Below are positions 25,566-34,384 of a stretch of DNA of 64,000 nucleotides, one piece after another. The DNA is taken from positions 62,001 through 126,000 of the forward strand of contig DAIDMK010000001.1 in assembly GCA_027449025.1 (NCBI GenBank), given 5' to 3'. The stretch is from Lutibacter sp. GTDB taxonomy: Bacteria; Bacteroidota; Bacteroidia; Flavobacteriales; Flavobacteriaceae. A model generated the notes under the pieces. That model saw only the letters and a list, made by a program, of their open reading frames with translations. It was not told where the DNA came from and searched no databases. Position numbers and translations under genes: made by a program. Position 1 is the stretch's first letter; every line of letters starts with the position of its first letter.

Positions 25566-27950
25566 TTAGAACTTTAATGTAGCCCCAACTAAAAAGTTTC
25601 TTGTGGCTTGCGGATAATAACCAGCACCATCTAAAGTAACCGTTTGTCCGGGAACCGACCAAGTATCATCATAAGTGTAATAATAACCGTTTGAAATATA
25701 TTCGACATTTAGAATATTATTTACCAGAGCATTTAACACAATCGACTTGACCACTTTTTTCGGAATTATTTCATAAGAAATATTAAAATCGTTTACAAAA
25801 TAGCTTTCCAGTTTTGAGTTTGCATTGTCAATATTTCCCATATATTGTTCGCCAACATATTTGGATAATAGGGACATTTGTATTTTAGTATTTGGTTGAA
25901 ATACAAAAGCATTTGCCGCAATTAAATTGGGAGAAAATGCAATATCCGTATTTCCTAAATTAACCAATTCTCCATTCCAAGTGCTTAAAAAATCAACATT
26001 TTTATTGCTGCTAATGGCAATATTTGGCTGTATTGAAAATTTATCGGTCAATTTTATTTGCGCATCTATTTCCAAACCAAGGCGGTAACTTTTTCCACTG
26101 GTGGCTCTTATTGGAGCTCCAGTATCATCAATGGCTCCCGTTAAAACCAGTTGGTCTTTATAATACATATAATAAACATTGCTATTTACTTTTACGGTTT
26201 CATTTTTAAAACGCCATCCCAATTCAAAATCATTTAATTTTTCTGAAGTGTAAATGCCATTTTCAAAATCGTTGCGATTGGGTTCTCTATTGGCTTTTGC
26301 ATAAGATAAATAGTAACTGTTATTAGTGTTTGCTTCAAAAGTCAATCCAGCCTTCGGATTAAAAAACGAATAGTTTTCATCAACATTTATAGGCGTTCTG
26401 TCAGAGGTCAATCCATTTGTGTCAAATTTCACAAATCGACCTTGTAAATCGGTGAACAATGTCCAGGAATCACTCAAATTATAAGTTAATTTTCCAAAAA
26501 TATTGGCATCCTTTTTTTTGGTTTTAGAATCGTAATAATGATCTCCTATTTCAGAATTACTGGCAAATTCAGCCCAAATAATTTCCCCAAAATGATTTCC
26601 AATATAGTTGCTGTAGGAGGTTCCAAAAATGAATTCAATTCCTTCGTTTTTATAGGTGGCATTGGCATTTACCACATAAAAATCGTTGTCCAGCCAGCGT
26701 CTTCTAATCAAATCGGTTTTATCAATTGTTTCGCCGCCAATCGTAATTGGAGTCAATAAATAATCTTCAAAATCTTGATCGGATTTAAATTGTTCAAAAT
26801 AACCGCTGCCTTTGGTGTAGTTTAAACCAATATTTGTGGACCAGTTTTCAGATAATTTTTGATTCCAATGCAACTGATAATGATCTTGTTGGTAATTGTC
26901 GATTTCATTTTCGTAGGAATACGGATTGTAAGTCCTGCCCAAAGTTTCCATTTCTTCTTTGGTAACGCCTTCCCAAGCCTGATACGTTTTTTCATGACCA
27001 CCAAAAGTCAAGGCTTTAATTAAGGTATTATCATCAACATAAGTGGCTTGTAAGAAGTAAGATTTTAAATCGGACCAGGCACGGTCAATATAGCCATCTG
27101 AATCTATTTTTGAAAATCTCCCCGCAAATTCAACATGGTCATTTATTTTCCCTGTGCTAAATTTTACGGTATGTTTTCTGGTGTTATAAGAACCAAATGA
27201 ACTGCTGATTTCTCCATACCCGTTTTCAGATACAGCATCGGTTAGTAAGTTTAAACTCGCTCCAAAAGCGCCTGAGCCATTGGTGGAAGTTCCCACACCG
27301 CGTTGCAATTGCATGCTTTCTGTTGATGAAGTGAAATCGGGCATATTTACCCAAAAAGTGCCCTGACTTTCAGCATCGTTATAAGGAATTCCGTTAACAG
27401 TAACATTAACCCGAGTCGCATCGCTGCCGCGAACTCTTATGCCGGTATAACCAATTCCTGCGCCAGCATCTGATGTGGTAACTACCGAAGGCAAATAATT
27501 TAACAACACAGGAATGTCTTGCCCTAAATTGCGTTTTTCCAAATCTCTTTTGGTGATGTTGCTGTGTGTAACTGGCGATGTCGCTTTTACGCGAACTGCC
27601 GCAACAATCACTTCTTCTAAATTCATAAAACGGTCAGACAGGTCAATCGAAATAAAAGTATCTTCAGTTAAGATAACTTTAACTTCCTTCGGATTGCTGA
27701 GTGCGCTTACCAATAAGGTGTAGGTTCCTTTTTTTAAGGACAATGAAAATGTACCGTCAGCATTGGTGGTTGCGCCTTTGTTGCTTTCTTTTACCACAAT
27801 GTTTACATCGGGAAATGGTTTTAATCCGTCCGTTACTTTGCCCGAAAGCGTAAAAAGTTCTTGTGAATTTACATTAAAAGAAAATGCGATGGTTAAAAAA
27901 GCCAATGCCAATTTCACTTTTTTTAATGTCATTTTTAAATTTTGTTTCAT
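25566..27950 (-). CDS. TonB-dependent outer-membrane receptor for thiamin (TPP-riboswitch controlled)
   Basis: 794 aa. Signal peptide (…SFNVNSQ), a carboxypeptidase-regulatory-like domain (about 33-110, LSGKVTDGLKPFPDVNIVV), plug with IRVRGSDATRVNVTVNGIPYND and QLQRGVGTSTNGSGAFGASLN, then a 22-strand-type barrel ending in an aromatic-rich strand (NFLVGATLKF). Energy-dependent uptake of a large or scarce ligand across the outer membrane. The substrate assignment comes from the TPP riboswitch in its leader: such control fits import of thiamin, its phosphates or a precursor. No SusD-like partner. The leader between riboswitch and start is about 80 bases. Confidence 0.9.
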   Translation of the reverse strand: MKQNLKMTLKKVKLALAFLTIAFSFNVNSQELFTLSGKVTDGLKPFPDVNIVVKESNKGATTNADGTFSLSLKKGTYTLLVSALSNPKEVKVILTEDTFISIDLSDRFMNLEEVIVAAVRVKATSPVTHSNITKRDLEKRNLGQDIPVLLNYLPSVVTTSDAGAGIGYTGIRVRGSDATRVNVTVNGIPYNDAESQGTFWVNMPDFTSSTESMQLQRGVGTSTNGSGAFGASLNLLTDAVSENGYGEISSSFGSYNTRKHTVKFSTGKINDHVEFAGRFSKIDSDGYIDRAWSDLKSYFLQATYVDDNTLIKALTFGGHEKTYQAWEGVTKEEMETLGRTYNPYSYENEIDNYQQDHYQLHWNQKLSENWSTNIGLNYTKGSGYFEQFKSDQDFEDYLLTPITIGGETIDKTDLIRRRWLDNDFYVVNANATYKNEGIEFIFGTSYSNYIGNHFGEIIWAEFASNSEIGDHYYDSKTKKKDANIFGKLTYNLSDSWTLFTDLQGRFVKFDTNGLTSDRTPINVDENYSFFNPKAGLTFEANTNNSYYLSYAKANREPNRNDFENGIYTSEKLNDFELGWRFKNETVKVNSNVYYMYYKDQLVLTGAIDDTGAPIRATSGKSYRLGLEIDAQIKLTDKFSIQPNIAISSNKNVDFLSTWNGELVNLGNTDIAFSPNLIAANAFVFQPNTKIQMSLLSKYVGEQYMGNIDNANSKLESYFVNDFNISYEIIPKKVVKSIVLNALVNNILNVEYISNGYYYTYDDTWSVPGQTVTLDGAGYYPQATRNFLVGATLKF

Positions 27951-28032
27951 TTTTTTTAAAATAAAACGATTTAAAAAGAGGTAATTAATCGATGTTATGA
28001 ATAATTAATTTTTTGTCCATGGCGATTTTTTT

Positions 28033-28110
28033 CGCTTGACGTCCCTTAACAGCATTACCTGTTCAGGTTCAATGGGTTTGATCTCAGCCGTTTTAGGCAC
28101 CCCTTTTGAG
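28033..28110 (-). promoter_or_regulatory. TPP (thiamin pyrophosphate) riboswitch
   Basis: On the minus strand the leader reads GGGGTGCC, ACGGCTGAGATCA, ACCC, TTGAACCTGAACAGGTAATG, CTGTTAAGGGA, the conserved THI-box order including the pyrimidine-sensor CTGAGA and the TGAACCTGA-x-GGTAATG block. It lies between a perfect promoter (28117-28146) and the TonB receptor. Just downstream GCGA-AAAAAA-TCGC could form a small hairpin near the end of the expression platform; whether control is transcriptional or translational cannot be decided. Confidence 0.93.
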
Positions 28111-28116
28111 ATGGGG

Positions 28117-28146
28117 CAAATGTACTTATTAATTGTTGATTACAAA
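28117..28146 (-). promoter_or_regulatory. Promoter of the riboswitch-TonB receptor unit
   Basis: On the minus strand TTTG (28146-28143), an 18-base spacer and TACATTTG (28124-28117): a near-ideal Bacteroidetes housekeeping promoter, with the start site expected at the 5' edge of the riboswitch. Confidence 0.75.
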
Positions 28147-28497
28147 AAAAATTCAGACAATTAGTTTAGCAAATTTCATTAAATTTAGCGTATTTTTATA
28201 AAATAGAATAAGTAAAAAAAACCAAATTCTAATATGAACATTAAAATAAAATAATCGCTATTTTGGCGTTACCACAAGGGTCAGACTTTCCGTTACATTC
28301 TGTTGAATATATTGCCTGTCAGGCACATGCGGGCATCACAAACTCGCAATGACAGAATTTTCACTTCAAACATAGTTCACTGAACTCCAAAACAAGATAA
28401 AATAAGTGAAGTAATCCTTAACCGCAAAAAGTGGCACTAATTAGAATTTAGCTGAAAAAGAAATTATAAGAAATTATAAGAAATTAAATAGAAATCA
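28147..28497. other. Gene-free stretch with a dispersed-repeat copy
   Basis: Between the riboswitch promoter and the aminotransferase. It contains no credible ORF. It holds a GC-rich repeat at 28313-28355 and, just before the aminotransferase start, two and a half direct copies of AAATTATAAG (28460-28485). I could not identify a clear TAnnTTTG box for the aminotransferase. Confidence 0.5.
28313..28355. repeat. Dispersed intergenic repeat (TGCCTG-T-CAGGCA ... CTCGCAATGACAG)
   Basis: A perfect palindrome TGCCTG-T-CAGGCA is followed by CATGCGGGCATCACAAACTCGCAATGACAG. The reverse complement contains CTGTCATTGCGAG, a string I know as part of abundant intergenic repeats in Bacteroidetes. Base composition is distinctly higher in GC than the flanks. 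Only this copy is in the window. Confidence 0.55.
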
Positions 28498-29730
28498 ATG
28501 AGTATTTACCGAAAAATTGAAGAGTCGCAAACATTACTGATCAATAATCAATCAAAAAACCTTGAAGGGCTTCAAAAAAAGGTTTTTAAATTTGGATTTG
28601 GGCAATCCCCATTTTTGCCTCCGGTTCAAGTTCTGGAAGCATTAAAGGCAAATGTTCATCGCAAAGAGTATGGTTCTGTACAAGGTGATCCTGAACTGAG
28701 ACAGCTTATTTCTGATTTTCATCTTAAGGTGAACGGATTGAAAGTGGCTGCCGATAACGTGATGATAGCGCCAGGTTCTAAAATTCTGATTTATACGATA
28801 TTGTTGAGTTTTAAGAAAGCTGATGTTTTTATTCCTGCGCCCGCTTGGGTTTCTTATGCGCCACAGGCTAAATTGGCGGGACATAACATTATTCCTGTTG
28901 GAACTTCTTTTGCCAAACGGTGGAGGGTAAGTCCCGAATCTATGGAAAACGCCTTTGCCAAAAAGAAACATGAAGTTTCTATAATGATCTTAAATTATCC
29001 CGGAAATCCTGACGGACTTACTTATTCAAAATCTGAATTGGAACAAATTGCAAAGAAAGCCCGCGAATTGGATATTTTAGTTATTGCTGATGAAATTTAC
29101 GGCTTACTTACTCATAATCAGACGCATTATTCTTTTGCGAATTTTTATCCCGAAAAAACAATTACCACAACAGGTTTGTCAAAATGGTGTGGAGCAGGCG
29201 GCTGGAGACTAGGAGTTGCATTGCTTTATGAAGGAATTGAGGATGAATTTAAAAAAGCGCTCATCGGAATTGCTTCTGAAACCTATTCCTGTGCAGCAAC
29301 GCCAATTCAAATGGCGGCTAAAGTTGCTTATGGAAATGTTGATAACGCATTGGAATTTTCGAGGCGACAATGTCATATTTTAGCCGAAGTAGGCAATTAT
29401 TGTTATCATGAATTGGTTCTGTCTGGTGTTAAATTGTACGCTCCTGAAGGCGGATTTTATTTATTCCCCGATTTTTCAGATTATATTGAAAAACTAAATA
29501 AAGCTGGAATATACACTTCCAGTGATTTATGCGAGCGGATTTTGTCTGAAACAGGCGTTGCGTTATTGCCGGGTTCTGCCTTTGGAATGGAAGAAAATCA
29601 ATTTACCGCCCGATTGTCTTATGTAGATTTTGAGGATCCTCTTCAAAAAACGGATTTTAAATTGGAGAGAGATTGCCCAAAGATGATTGAAGGTATTCAG
29701 GCATTAAAAAATTGGCTGACGTTATTATAA
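28498..29730 (+). CDS. Class I/II pyridoxal-phosphate aminotransferase
   Basis: 410 aa fold-type I enzyme. Recognisable are the YGSVQGDPELR N-terminal region, APGSK (about 91-95), LNYPGNPDG with the substrate-side Asn, IADEIYG with the PLP-pyridine Asp, and TTGLSKWCGAGGWRLG with PLP lysine K229. The C terminus has the RLSYVDFEDP arginine that binds substrate carboxylate. Likely an aspartate/aromatic/branched amino acid-type transaminase; the amino donor cannot be told. Alone on the plus strand between two minus-strand units. Confidence 0.88.
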   Translation: MSIYRKIEESQTLLINNQSKNLEGLQKKVFKFGFGQSPFLPPVQVLEALKANVHRKEYGSVQGDPELRQLISDFHLKVNGLKVAADNVMIAPGSKILIYTILLSFKKADVFIPAPAWVSYAPQAKLAGHNIIPVGTSFAKRWRVSPESMENAFAKKKHEVSIMILNYPGNPDGLTYSKSELEQIAKKARELDILVIADEIYGLLTHNQTHYSFANFYPEKTITTTGLSKWCGAGGWRLGVALLYEGIEDEFKKALIGIASETYSCAATPIQMAAKVAYGNVDNALEFSRRQCHILAEVGNYCYHELVLSGVKLYAPEGGFYLFPDFSDYIEKLNKAGIYTSSDLCERILSETGVALLPGSAFGMEENQFTARLSYVDFEDPLQKTDFKLERDCPKMIEGIQALKNWLTLL

Positions 29731-29759
29731 TTCTGATAAAATTAAAATAGCTGTCAATA

Positions 29760-30161
29760 TTAAAATTCAGGTTTTTTTCTGAATACTTTTTTGAAGGCTT
29801 GTTTTTTCTTTTTCTCTAACCGTTTATGAACACTCGATTTGCTTGGTTTTGTTGCTTTTCTTGGTTTTTGGACAATTAATCCATCAGAAATTAGTTTTAA
29901 AAATCGGTCAATGACGATTTCTTTATTTTTGTGCTGGCTTCGGCTTTCATCGCATTGTAGCAGCAAAATGTTTTCTTTGGTAAGTTTGTTTTTCAGTTTT
30001 TGAATTAGCAATGTTTTTTCTTCCTCAGTTAAACTTTCTGAATTTTCCAAATCGAAGGTCAGTTCTATTTTTGAAGAAACTTTGTTCACATGCTGTCCGC
30101 CTGCACCGCTGCTTCGCACTGCTTTAAATTTCAATTCCTTTATCATCAATTCGGTATTCAT
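29760..30161 (-). CDS. arfB: Alternative ribosome-rescue factor ArfB (peptidyl-tRNA hydrolase)
   Basis: 134 aa from the preferred start. Contains the GGQ catalytic loop (SSGAGGQHVNKVSSKIEL) and a long basic C-terminal tail (KRLEKKKKQAFKKVF) that in ArfB enters the empty mRNA channel. It releases nascent chains from stalled ribosomes. The track start (30188) is longer; the ATG at 30161 forms an ATGA overlap with the stop codon of the upstream ATPase gene and yields MNTELMIKELKFKAVR, a usual family N terminus. Last gene of a five-gene operon. Confidence 0.92.
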   Translation of the reverse strand: MNTELMIKELKFKAVRSSGAGGQHVNKVSSKIELTFDLENSESLTEEEKTLLIQKLKNKLTKENILLLQCDESRSQHKNKEIVIDRFLKLISDGLIVQKPRKATKPSKSSVHKRLEKKKKQAFKKVFRKKPEF

Positions 30162-30760
30162 TCGCATTGTTTTCCTAAAAATCGACATAAATTCGACTTT
30201 GATTTTAAAATTTTATCAATTTCTATAATGGCAATTTCAAGTCTGTCTTTTTTAGCACCTTTCAACAAAACATAAGGTCGATTATATTTTTTTAATACAT
30301 TTTCAAAAGCGTCGAACATTTCCTCGCGTTGCTCAGGGCGATCTCTTATATCATCTTTTTTCCAAGGTGCATCAATATAGGTTAATAAATATAAATCGTA
30401 TGTATTTAGTGTGGCAGCTTTTTCTAAATCAGGATGCACATGACCACCATAAAATTCTTCAGAATAAACTTTTGTTTCCAACAAATCGGTATCACAAATC
30501 AAAATCCTGTCAGCTTTTAGAGCCAATTCATTTTCTAGTTTCATTTGTCCTTCAGCAATGGGCAATAAATCAGATAGTTCACAAATTTTCCGCTCATTAT
30601 TCCACTTGTTTTGCAAATATTCCCGCGCATATTCTGGTGCCCAAACCGTGTTGTAATGGCGCGCCAGCAGTTTAGAAAGTGTTGTTTTTCCTGAGCTTTC
30701 TGGACCAAAAAGCACCACTTTTACAATATTTATGTTTGTTTGCTTAAGTTTTTCTTCCAT
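30158..30760 (-). CDS. NadR-like P-loop ATPase/kinase (AAA_28 type)
   Basis: 200 aa. P-loop FGPESSGKTTLSKLLA (about 18-33) and the YAREYLQ segment match the kinase domain of NadR, which phosphorylates nicotinamide riboside to NMN. LICDTDLLETKVYSEEFYGG and DIRDRPEQRE are also NadR-like. It lacks the adenylyltransferase and repressor domains of E. coli NadR. It overlaps the PnuC-like transporter gene by 31 bases, so a metabolite-trapping kinase paired with that transporter is likely. Substrate could be nicotinamide riboside or, given the nearby TPP control, thiamin. Confidence 0.8.
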   Translation of the reverse strand: MEEKLKQTNINIVKVVLFGPESSGKTTLSKLLARHYNTVWAPEYAREYLQNKWNNERKICELSDLLPIAEGQMKLENELALKADRILICDTDLLETKVYSEEFYGGHVHPDLEKAATLNTYDLYLLTYIDAPWKKDDIRDRPEQREEMFDAFENVLKKYNRPYVLLKGAKKDRLEIAIIEIDKILKSKSNLCRFLGKQCE

Positions 30761-31431
30761 GCGTTGTATCCTTGAAAAGCCAAAATTAAAAAGATGGCAT
30801 ATTGAATGCCTGTAAAACCGTATCCTTTAACAAAATATAACGGAATTGAAACCAAATCCCCAACAATCCAAAGTGTCCAGTTTTCTAATTTTTTATTGGC
30901 CATTAACCACATTGCGGCAAAAAAGATTCCTGTGGTAAATGTATCTAAAAATGGTGTAATTTTCCTGAAATCTTCTAAATTTCCAGAAGTTAAATTGGTA
31001 TAGGCATAATTAACGCTTTCGGTAAAGTTCAAGTGATTTGGCATCACATCATAATACCTGTAAACGGCAATCACAAAAATGGAGGTGAATAAAAAGATGC
31101 CAAAAGTTTTTAGTTTGTCGCTTGTATTTGTTCTTGAAATTGGTAAATGGTGTTGTTTGTCATCAACAATTCTGCTCCACATATACCAACCATAAATACT
31201 CATTAATGTGTAGTAAATATTGATAATTAAATCACCGTATAAAGCCCATTGAGACAATAAATACACATACAATGCGGTGCTAATGATGCCCGTAGGAAAC
31301 ACCAAGATATTTTCTTTTTTGGCATAAAACACACTCATTACCCCAAAAATGGCGGCAATTAATTCGAGAAAAATATTTAAGCTGCTTGCTAATTGATAGG
31401 GTTCGGTAAAAAAGTTAAGAACATCATTCAT
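30730..31431 (-). CDS. PnuC-family vitamin transporter
   Basis: 233 aa, about seven hydrophobic helices. The family motif WxxW appears in SIYGWYMWSR, and the late WIVGDLVSIPLYFVKGYGFT block carries the conserved Asp and Lys-Gly. PnuC proteins are energy-independent facilitators of a vitamin nucleoside (nicotinamide riboside; thiamin in PnuT; riboflavin in PnuX); a cytosolic kinase traps the substrate. Here that kinase gene overlaps it. It starts 4 bases after the GGGP synthase gene. Ligand unresolved. Confidence 0.85.
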   Translation of the reverse strand: MNDVLNFFTEPYQLASSLNIFLELIAAIFGVMSVFYAKKENILVFPTGIISTALYVYLLSQWALYGDLIINIYYTLMSIYGWYMWSRIVDDKQHHLPISRTNTSDKLKTFGIFLFTSIFVIAVYRYYDVMPNHLNFTESVNYAYTNLTSGNLEDFRKITPFLDTFTTGIFFAAMWLMANKKLENWTLWIVGDLVSIPLYFVKGYGFTGIQYAIFLILAFQGYNAWKKNLSKQT

Positions 31432-31434
31432 AGG

Positions 31435-32151
31435 CTAAAATTTGAACGTATTGTTATTTTCAAAGGCAGTGCCAACAACCACCAAGTCAGCGCCATTTTT
31501 ATATGCCTTGTTTAGCTGTTCTTTTGTTTTAATGCCGCCGCCAACAATAAGTGGAATGGCAATATGTTTTTTTACTGCTGAAATTAATCGGGAATTTACA
31601 GGGACTTTTGCGCCGCTTCCAGCTTCTAAATAAATTAATTGTTTGCCTTTGTACATTCCTGCAATTGCTGTGGCTACTGCTAATTCAACATTTTCTTGTG
31701 AAATCGGTTTTGTGTCACTCACTTTCAAAACGGATGATTTTGTGCCGCCATCAATTAAGATATAACCTGTCGGAATAATTTCTAAGGTTGAATTTTTTAA
31801 AAATGGTACAGATTTTATCTGTTGTTCAATTAAATATTCCGGATTTCTGCCCGATAGCAATGATAAAAACAACAAGGCATCTGCATGATTGGTGAGTTGA
31901 GAAAAATCTCCTGGAAAAAGGATTACAGGTAATTTGGTATGCTTTTTAAGTGTTTCCACAAACAAATCGGTGACGTCATTTTCAACAAAACTTCCTCCAA
32001 CAAAAATGAAATTTGCTTTTAACTTCTCTATTTTTGAAGTGATTTCTGCCAGTTTTTCTATTGATGTCTTATCGGGATCCAATAAAATAGCCAACAATTT
32101 CTCTCCTTTTATGGAAGCTTTTTGAATAAATTCTAGGATGGTTTTATTCAT
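31435..32151 (-). CDS. Geranylgeranylglyceryl/heptaprenylglyceryl phosphate synthase family (PcrB/GGGPS)
   Basis: 238 aa TIM-barrel prenyltransferase. LLAILLDPDKTS at the N terminus, YLEAGSGAKVPVNS and PLIVGGGIKTKEQ (phosphate-binding) are diagnostic. It links a polyprenyl chain to sn-glycerol-1-phosphate by an ether bond, the step known for archaeal lipids; homologues are found in Bacteroidetes, where the final product is poorly understood. The start overlaps the end of the PPTase gene by 8 bases. Confidence 0.9.
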   Translation of the reverse strand: MNKTILEFIQKASIKGEKLLAILLDPDKTSIEKLAEITSKIEKLKANFIFVGGSFVENDVTDLFVETLKKHTKLPVILFPGDFSQLTNHADALLFLSLLSGRNPEYLIEQQIKSVPFLKNSTLEIIPTGYILIDGGTKSSVLKVSDTKPISQENVELAVATAIAGMYKGKQLIYLEAGSGAKVPVNSRLISAVKKHIAIPLIVGGGIKTKEQLNKAYKNGADLVVVGTAFENNNTFKF

Positions 32152-32782
32152 TTTCTGAAGTGTCTAAAGCGTAAACCAAAGTAAATCCGTCAATTTGTTC
32201 AAACCCAATATCATAATTTTTATTCCAGCCTTCCACTTTTATATAACCTGTAGTTTTTTTATCGTCAATTTGAAATGAATTGATATCAATATCATTTTTA
32301 AAGGTCAGTCCTCCAAAGGGATAAATTTTATACAAAGATTCTTTTGCACCCCAAATTACGGTCAATTGCTCAATATAATCATCATCTTTATGAATGAATC
32401 CTTTTTCAAAATTTACAAATCGGTGTTGGATGATTTTAATCTTCTCCCTATTTTTTTCAATATCAATTCCAATGGGGGCGTCGCTGATTGCAATGGCCGA
32501 AAAAGTAAAGGAATGGGTTATGGAAATGTGTTTGCCGTCGGTTAAATGCGGTTTGCCATTACTGTTATAGAATAAATTAGAATCAGAATAACCCGCGTGT
32601 TTTAGCAAATGCCGGACACTTAAAAATCCGCGTTGGTGAAGTTCGGATTTCATTGAGGCTAACCTTTTTTCGCTTTTTTCTGTCAATGGCATAATTTCAG
32701 ACAAGTCACTTAATGACTCCTCAATTTTCCACACATAAATAGTAGTATGTTTGTTTGGTTTTATAGTTTTGAATAAAGGCAT
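32144..32782 (-). CDS. 4'-phosphopantetheinyl transferase (Sfp type)
   Basis: 212 aa, two pseudo-symmetric halves. The signature IGIDIEKNREKI (Mg/CoA site) and WGAKESLYKIYPFGGLTF are clear, as is the H-x-S block ISITHSF. It transfers the phosphopantetheine arm from CoA to carrier proteins. No carrier-protein or synthase gene is in the window; it may serve the housekeeping ACP or a secondary-metabolite system elsewhere. First gene of the operon, divergent from ahcY. Confidence 0.9.
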   Translation of the reverse strand: MPLFKTIKPNKHTTIYVWKIEESLSDLSEIMPLTEKSEKRLASMKSELHQRGFLSVRHLLKHAGYSDSNLFYNSNGKPHLTDGKHISITHSFTFSAIAISDAPIGIDIEKNREKIKIIQHRFVNFEKGFIHKDDDYIEQLTVIWGAKESLYKIYPFGGLTFKNDIDINSFQIDDKKTTGYIKVEGWNKNYDIGFEQIDGFTLVYALDTSENE

Positions 32783-32804
32783 TTATAATTTAAAAGGTAT
32801 TTTG

Positions 32805-32812
32805 TACTTTTG
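32805..32812 (+). promoter_or_regulatory. -7 box of ahcY
   Basis: TACTTTTG, exact TAnnTTTG, giving a leader of about 52 bases before the ATG at 32870. The leader holds a short ACAAC/GTTGT inverted repeat. Confidence 0.55.
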
Positions 32813-32869
32813 CAAATTCCTAGACAACTTGTTTTTGGTTGTTTAAAATAAAAAACAAATTTAATAAAT

Positions 32870-34186
32870 ATGAGTACATCAACATCAACTTACGTTAAAT
32901 ATAAAGTAAAAGACATCAATCTTGCTGAATGGGGACGCAAAGAAATTCAATTGGCAGAAGCAGAAATGCCGGGACTAATGAGTTTAAGAGAGGAATTTAA
33001 AGGCAAAAGTCCTTTAAAAGGTGCTAGAATTGCGGGTTGTTTGCATATGACAATCCAAACAGCAGTTTTAATAGAAACTTTAGTTGATTTGGGTGCTGAG
33101 GTAACTTGGAGCTCTTGCAATATATTTTCAACACAAGATCAGGCTGCCGCTGCAATTGCCGCTGCCGGAGTTTCTGTTTACGCTTGGAAAGGTTTGAGTG
33201 AAGCAGAATTTGACTGGTGTATTGAACAAACATTATTTTTTGGAGAAGACAAAAAACCATTGAACTTAATTTTAGATGATGGTGGCGATTTAACCAATAT
33301 GGTGTTGGATAGATATCCTGAATTGGCTGCAGGAATTAATGGATTGTCAGAAGAAACTACTACAGGCGTTCATCGTTTATATGATAGGGTGAAAGCGGGG
33401 ACATTGCCTATGCCTGCAATTAATGTAAACGATTCTGTAACCAAATCAAAATTTGACAATAAATATGGATGTAGAGAAAGTGCAGTAGATGCCATTCGAA
33501 GAGCGACAGATTTAATGTTGGCAGGAAAAAGAGTGGTGGTTTGCGGTTATGGAGATGTTGGGAAAGGAACAGCGGCTTCTTTTAAAGGTGCAGGTTCTAT
33601 CGTAACAATTACTGAAATTGACCCTATTTGTGCGTTGCAGGCTGCTATGGACGGATTTGAAGTGAAAAAATTAGATACTGTTGTTGGAAATGCAGATATA
33701 GTGATTACCACAACAGGAAATAAAGATATCGTTCAATCTCGTCATTTTGAAAAAATGAAAGATAAAACAGTGGTTTGTAACATTGGACATTTTGATAATG
33801 AATTGGATATGGCCTGGTTGAATAAAAATTATGGACATACCAAAGTTGAAATCAAACCTCAAGTAGATAAATATACAATTGGAGAAAATGAGATTTTGAT
33901 TTTAGCAGAAGGTCGTTTGGTAAATTTAGGTTGTGCAACCGGACACCCAAGTTTTGTAATGAGCAATTCATTTACAAATCAAACCTTGGCACAATTGGAA
34001 TTGTGGAACAATAAAGAAGCTTATAAAAATGAAGTATATATGTTGCCTAAACATTTAGATGAAAAAGTGGCGCGTTTGCATTTGGCTAAAATTGGCGTTG
34101 AATTGGAAACTTTGCGTGAAGACCAAGCAAAATATATTGGTGTAAATGTAGAAGGGCCTTATAAACCTGATTATTATAGATACTAA
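32870..34186 (+). CDS. ahcY: S-adenosyl-L-homocysteine hydrolase
   Basis: 438 aa NAD-dependent enzyme that splits S-adenosylhomocysteine into adenosine and homocysteine, completing the methyl cycle. [36 protein letters not shown] (substrate and NAD) and [17 protein letters not shown] (NAD-binding Rossmann loop) are intact; the C terminus [11 protein letters not shown] is the classical NAD-contacting tail. Monocistronic with its own promoter and a strong terminator. No luxS/pfs in the window. Confidence 0.97.
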   Translation: MSTSTSTYVKYKVKDINLAEWGRKEIQLAEAEMPGLMSLREEFKGKSPLKGARIAGCLHMTIQTAVLIETLVDLGAEVTWSSCNIFSTQDQAAAAIAAAGVSVYAWKGLSEAEFDWCIEQTLFFGEDKKPLNLILDDGGDLTNMVLDRYPELAAGINGLSEETTTGVHRLYDRVKAGTLPMPAINVNDSVTKSKFDNKYGCRESAVDAIRRATDLMLAGKRVVVCGYGDVGKGTAASFKGAGSIVTITEIDPICALQAAMDGFEVKKLDTVVGNADIVITTTGNKDIVQSRHFEKMKDKTVVCNIGHFDNELDMAWLNKNYGHTKVEIKPQVDKYTIGENEILILAEGRLVNLGCATGHPSFVMSNSFTNQTLAQLELWNNKEAYKNEVYMLPKHLDEKVARLHLAKIGVELETLREDQAKYIGVNVEGPYKPDYYRY

Positions 34187-34190
34187 TTAA

Positions 34191-34221
34191 AAAACCTCTC
34201 AAATTCTGAGAGGTTTTTTTT
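34191..34221 (+). terminator. Terminator of ahcY
   Basis: AAAACCTCTCA pairs with TGAGAGGTTTT around a five-base loop, followed by further T residues. Confidence 0.88.
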
Positions 34222-34384
34222 GCGATTATCAATAATTAACAAAAATGATGTTCTTCTTTTTCCTGTGTCAATATTAAGGCACAAATTAATCATGTGTAAG
34301 GGGAAATAGCACTTTAAAATAGGGGAAATATCCCTTATTTTTATTTTTTGTTGTTTTAAAATATTGTCAGGTGATGTTTAAATT

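Noticed and set aside
34299-34345. Direct repeat AGGGGAAATA before comM's 3' end as a regulatory element
   Set aside because: Only two short copies without promoter or gene context.
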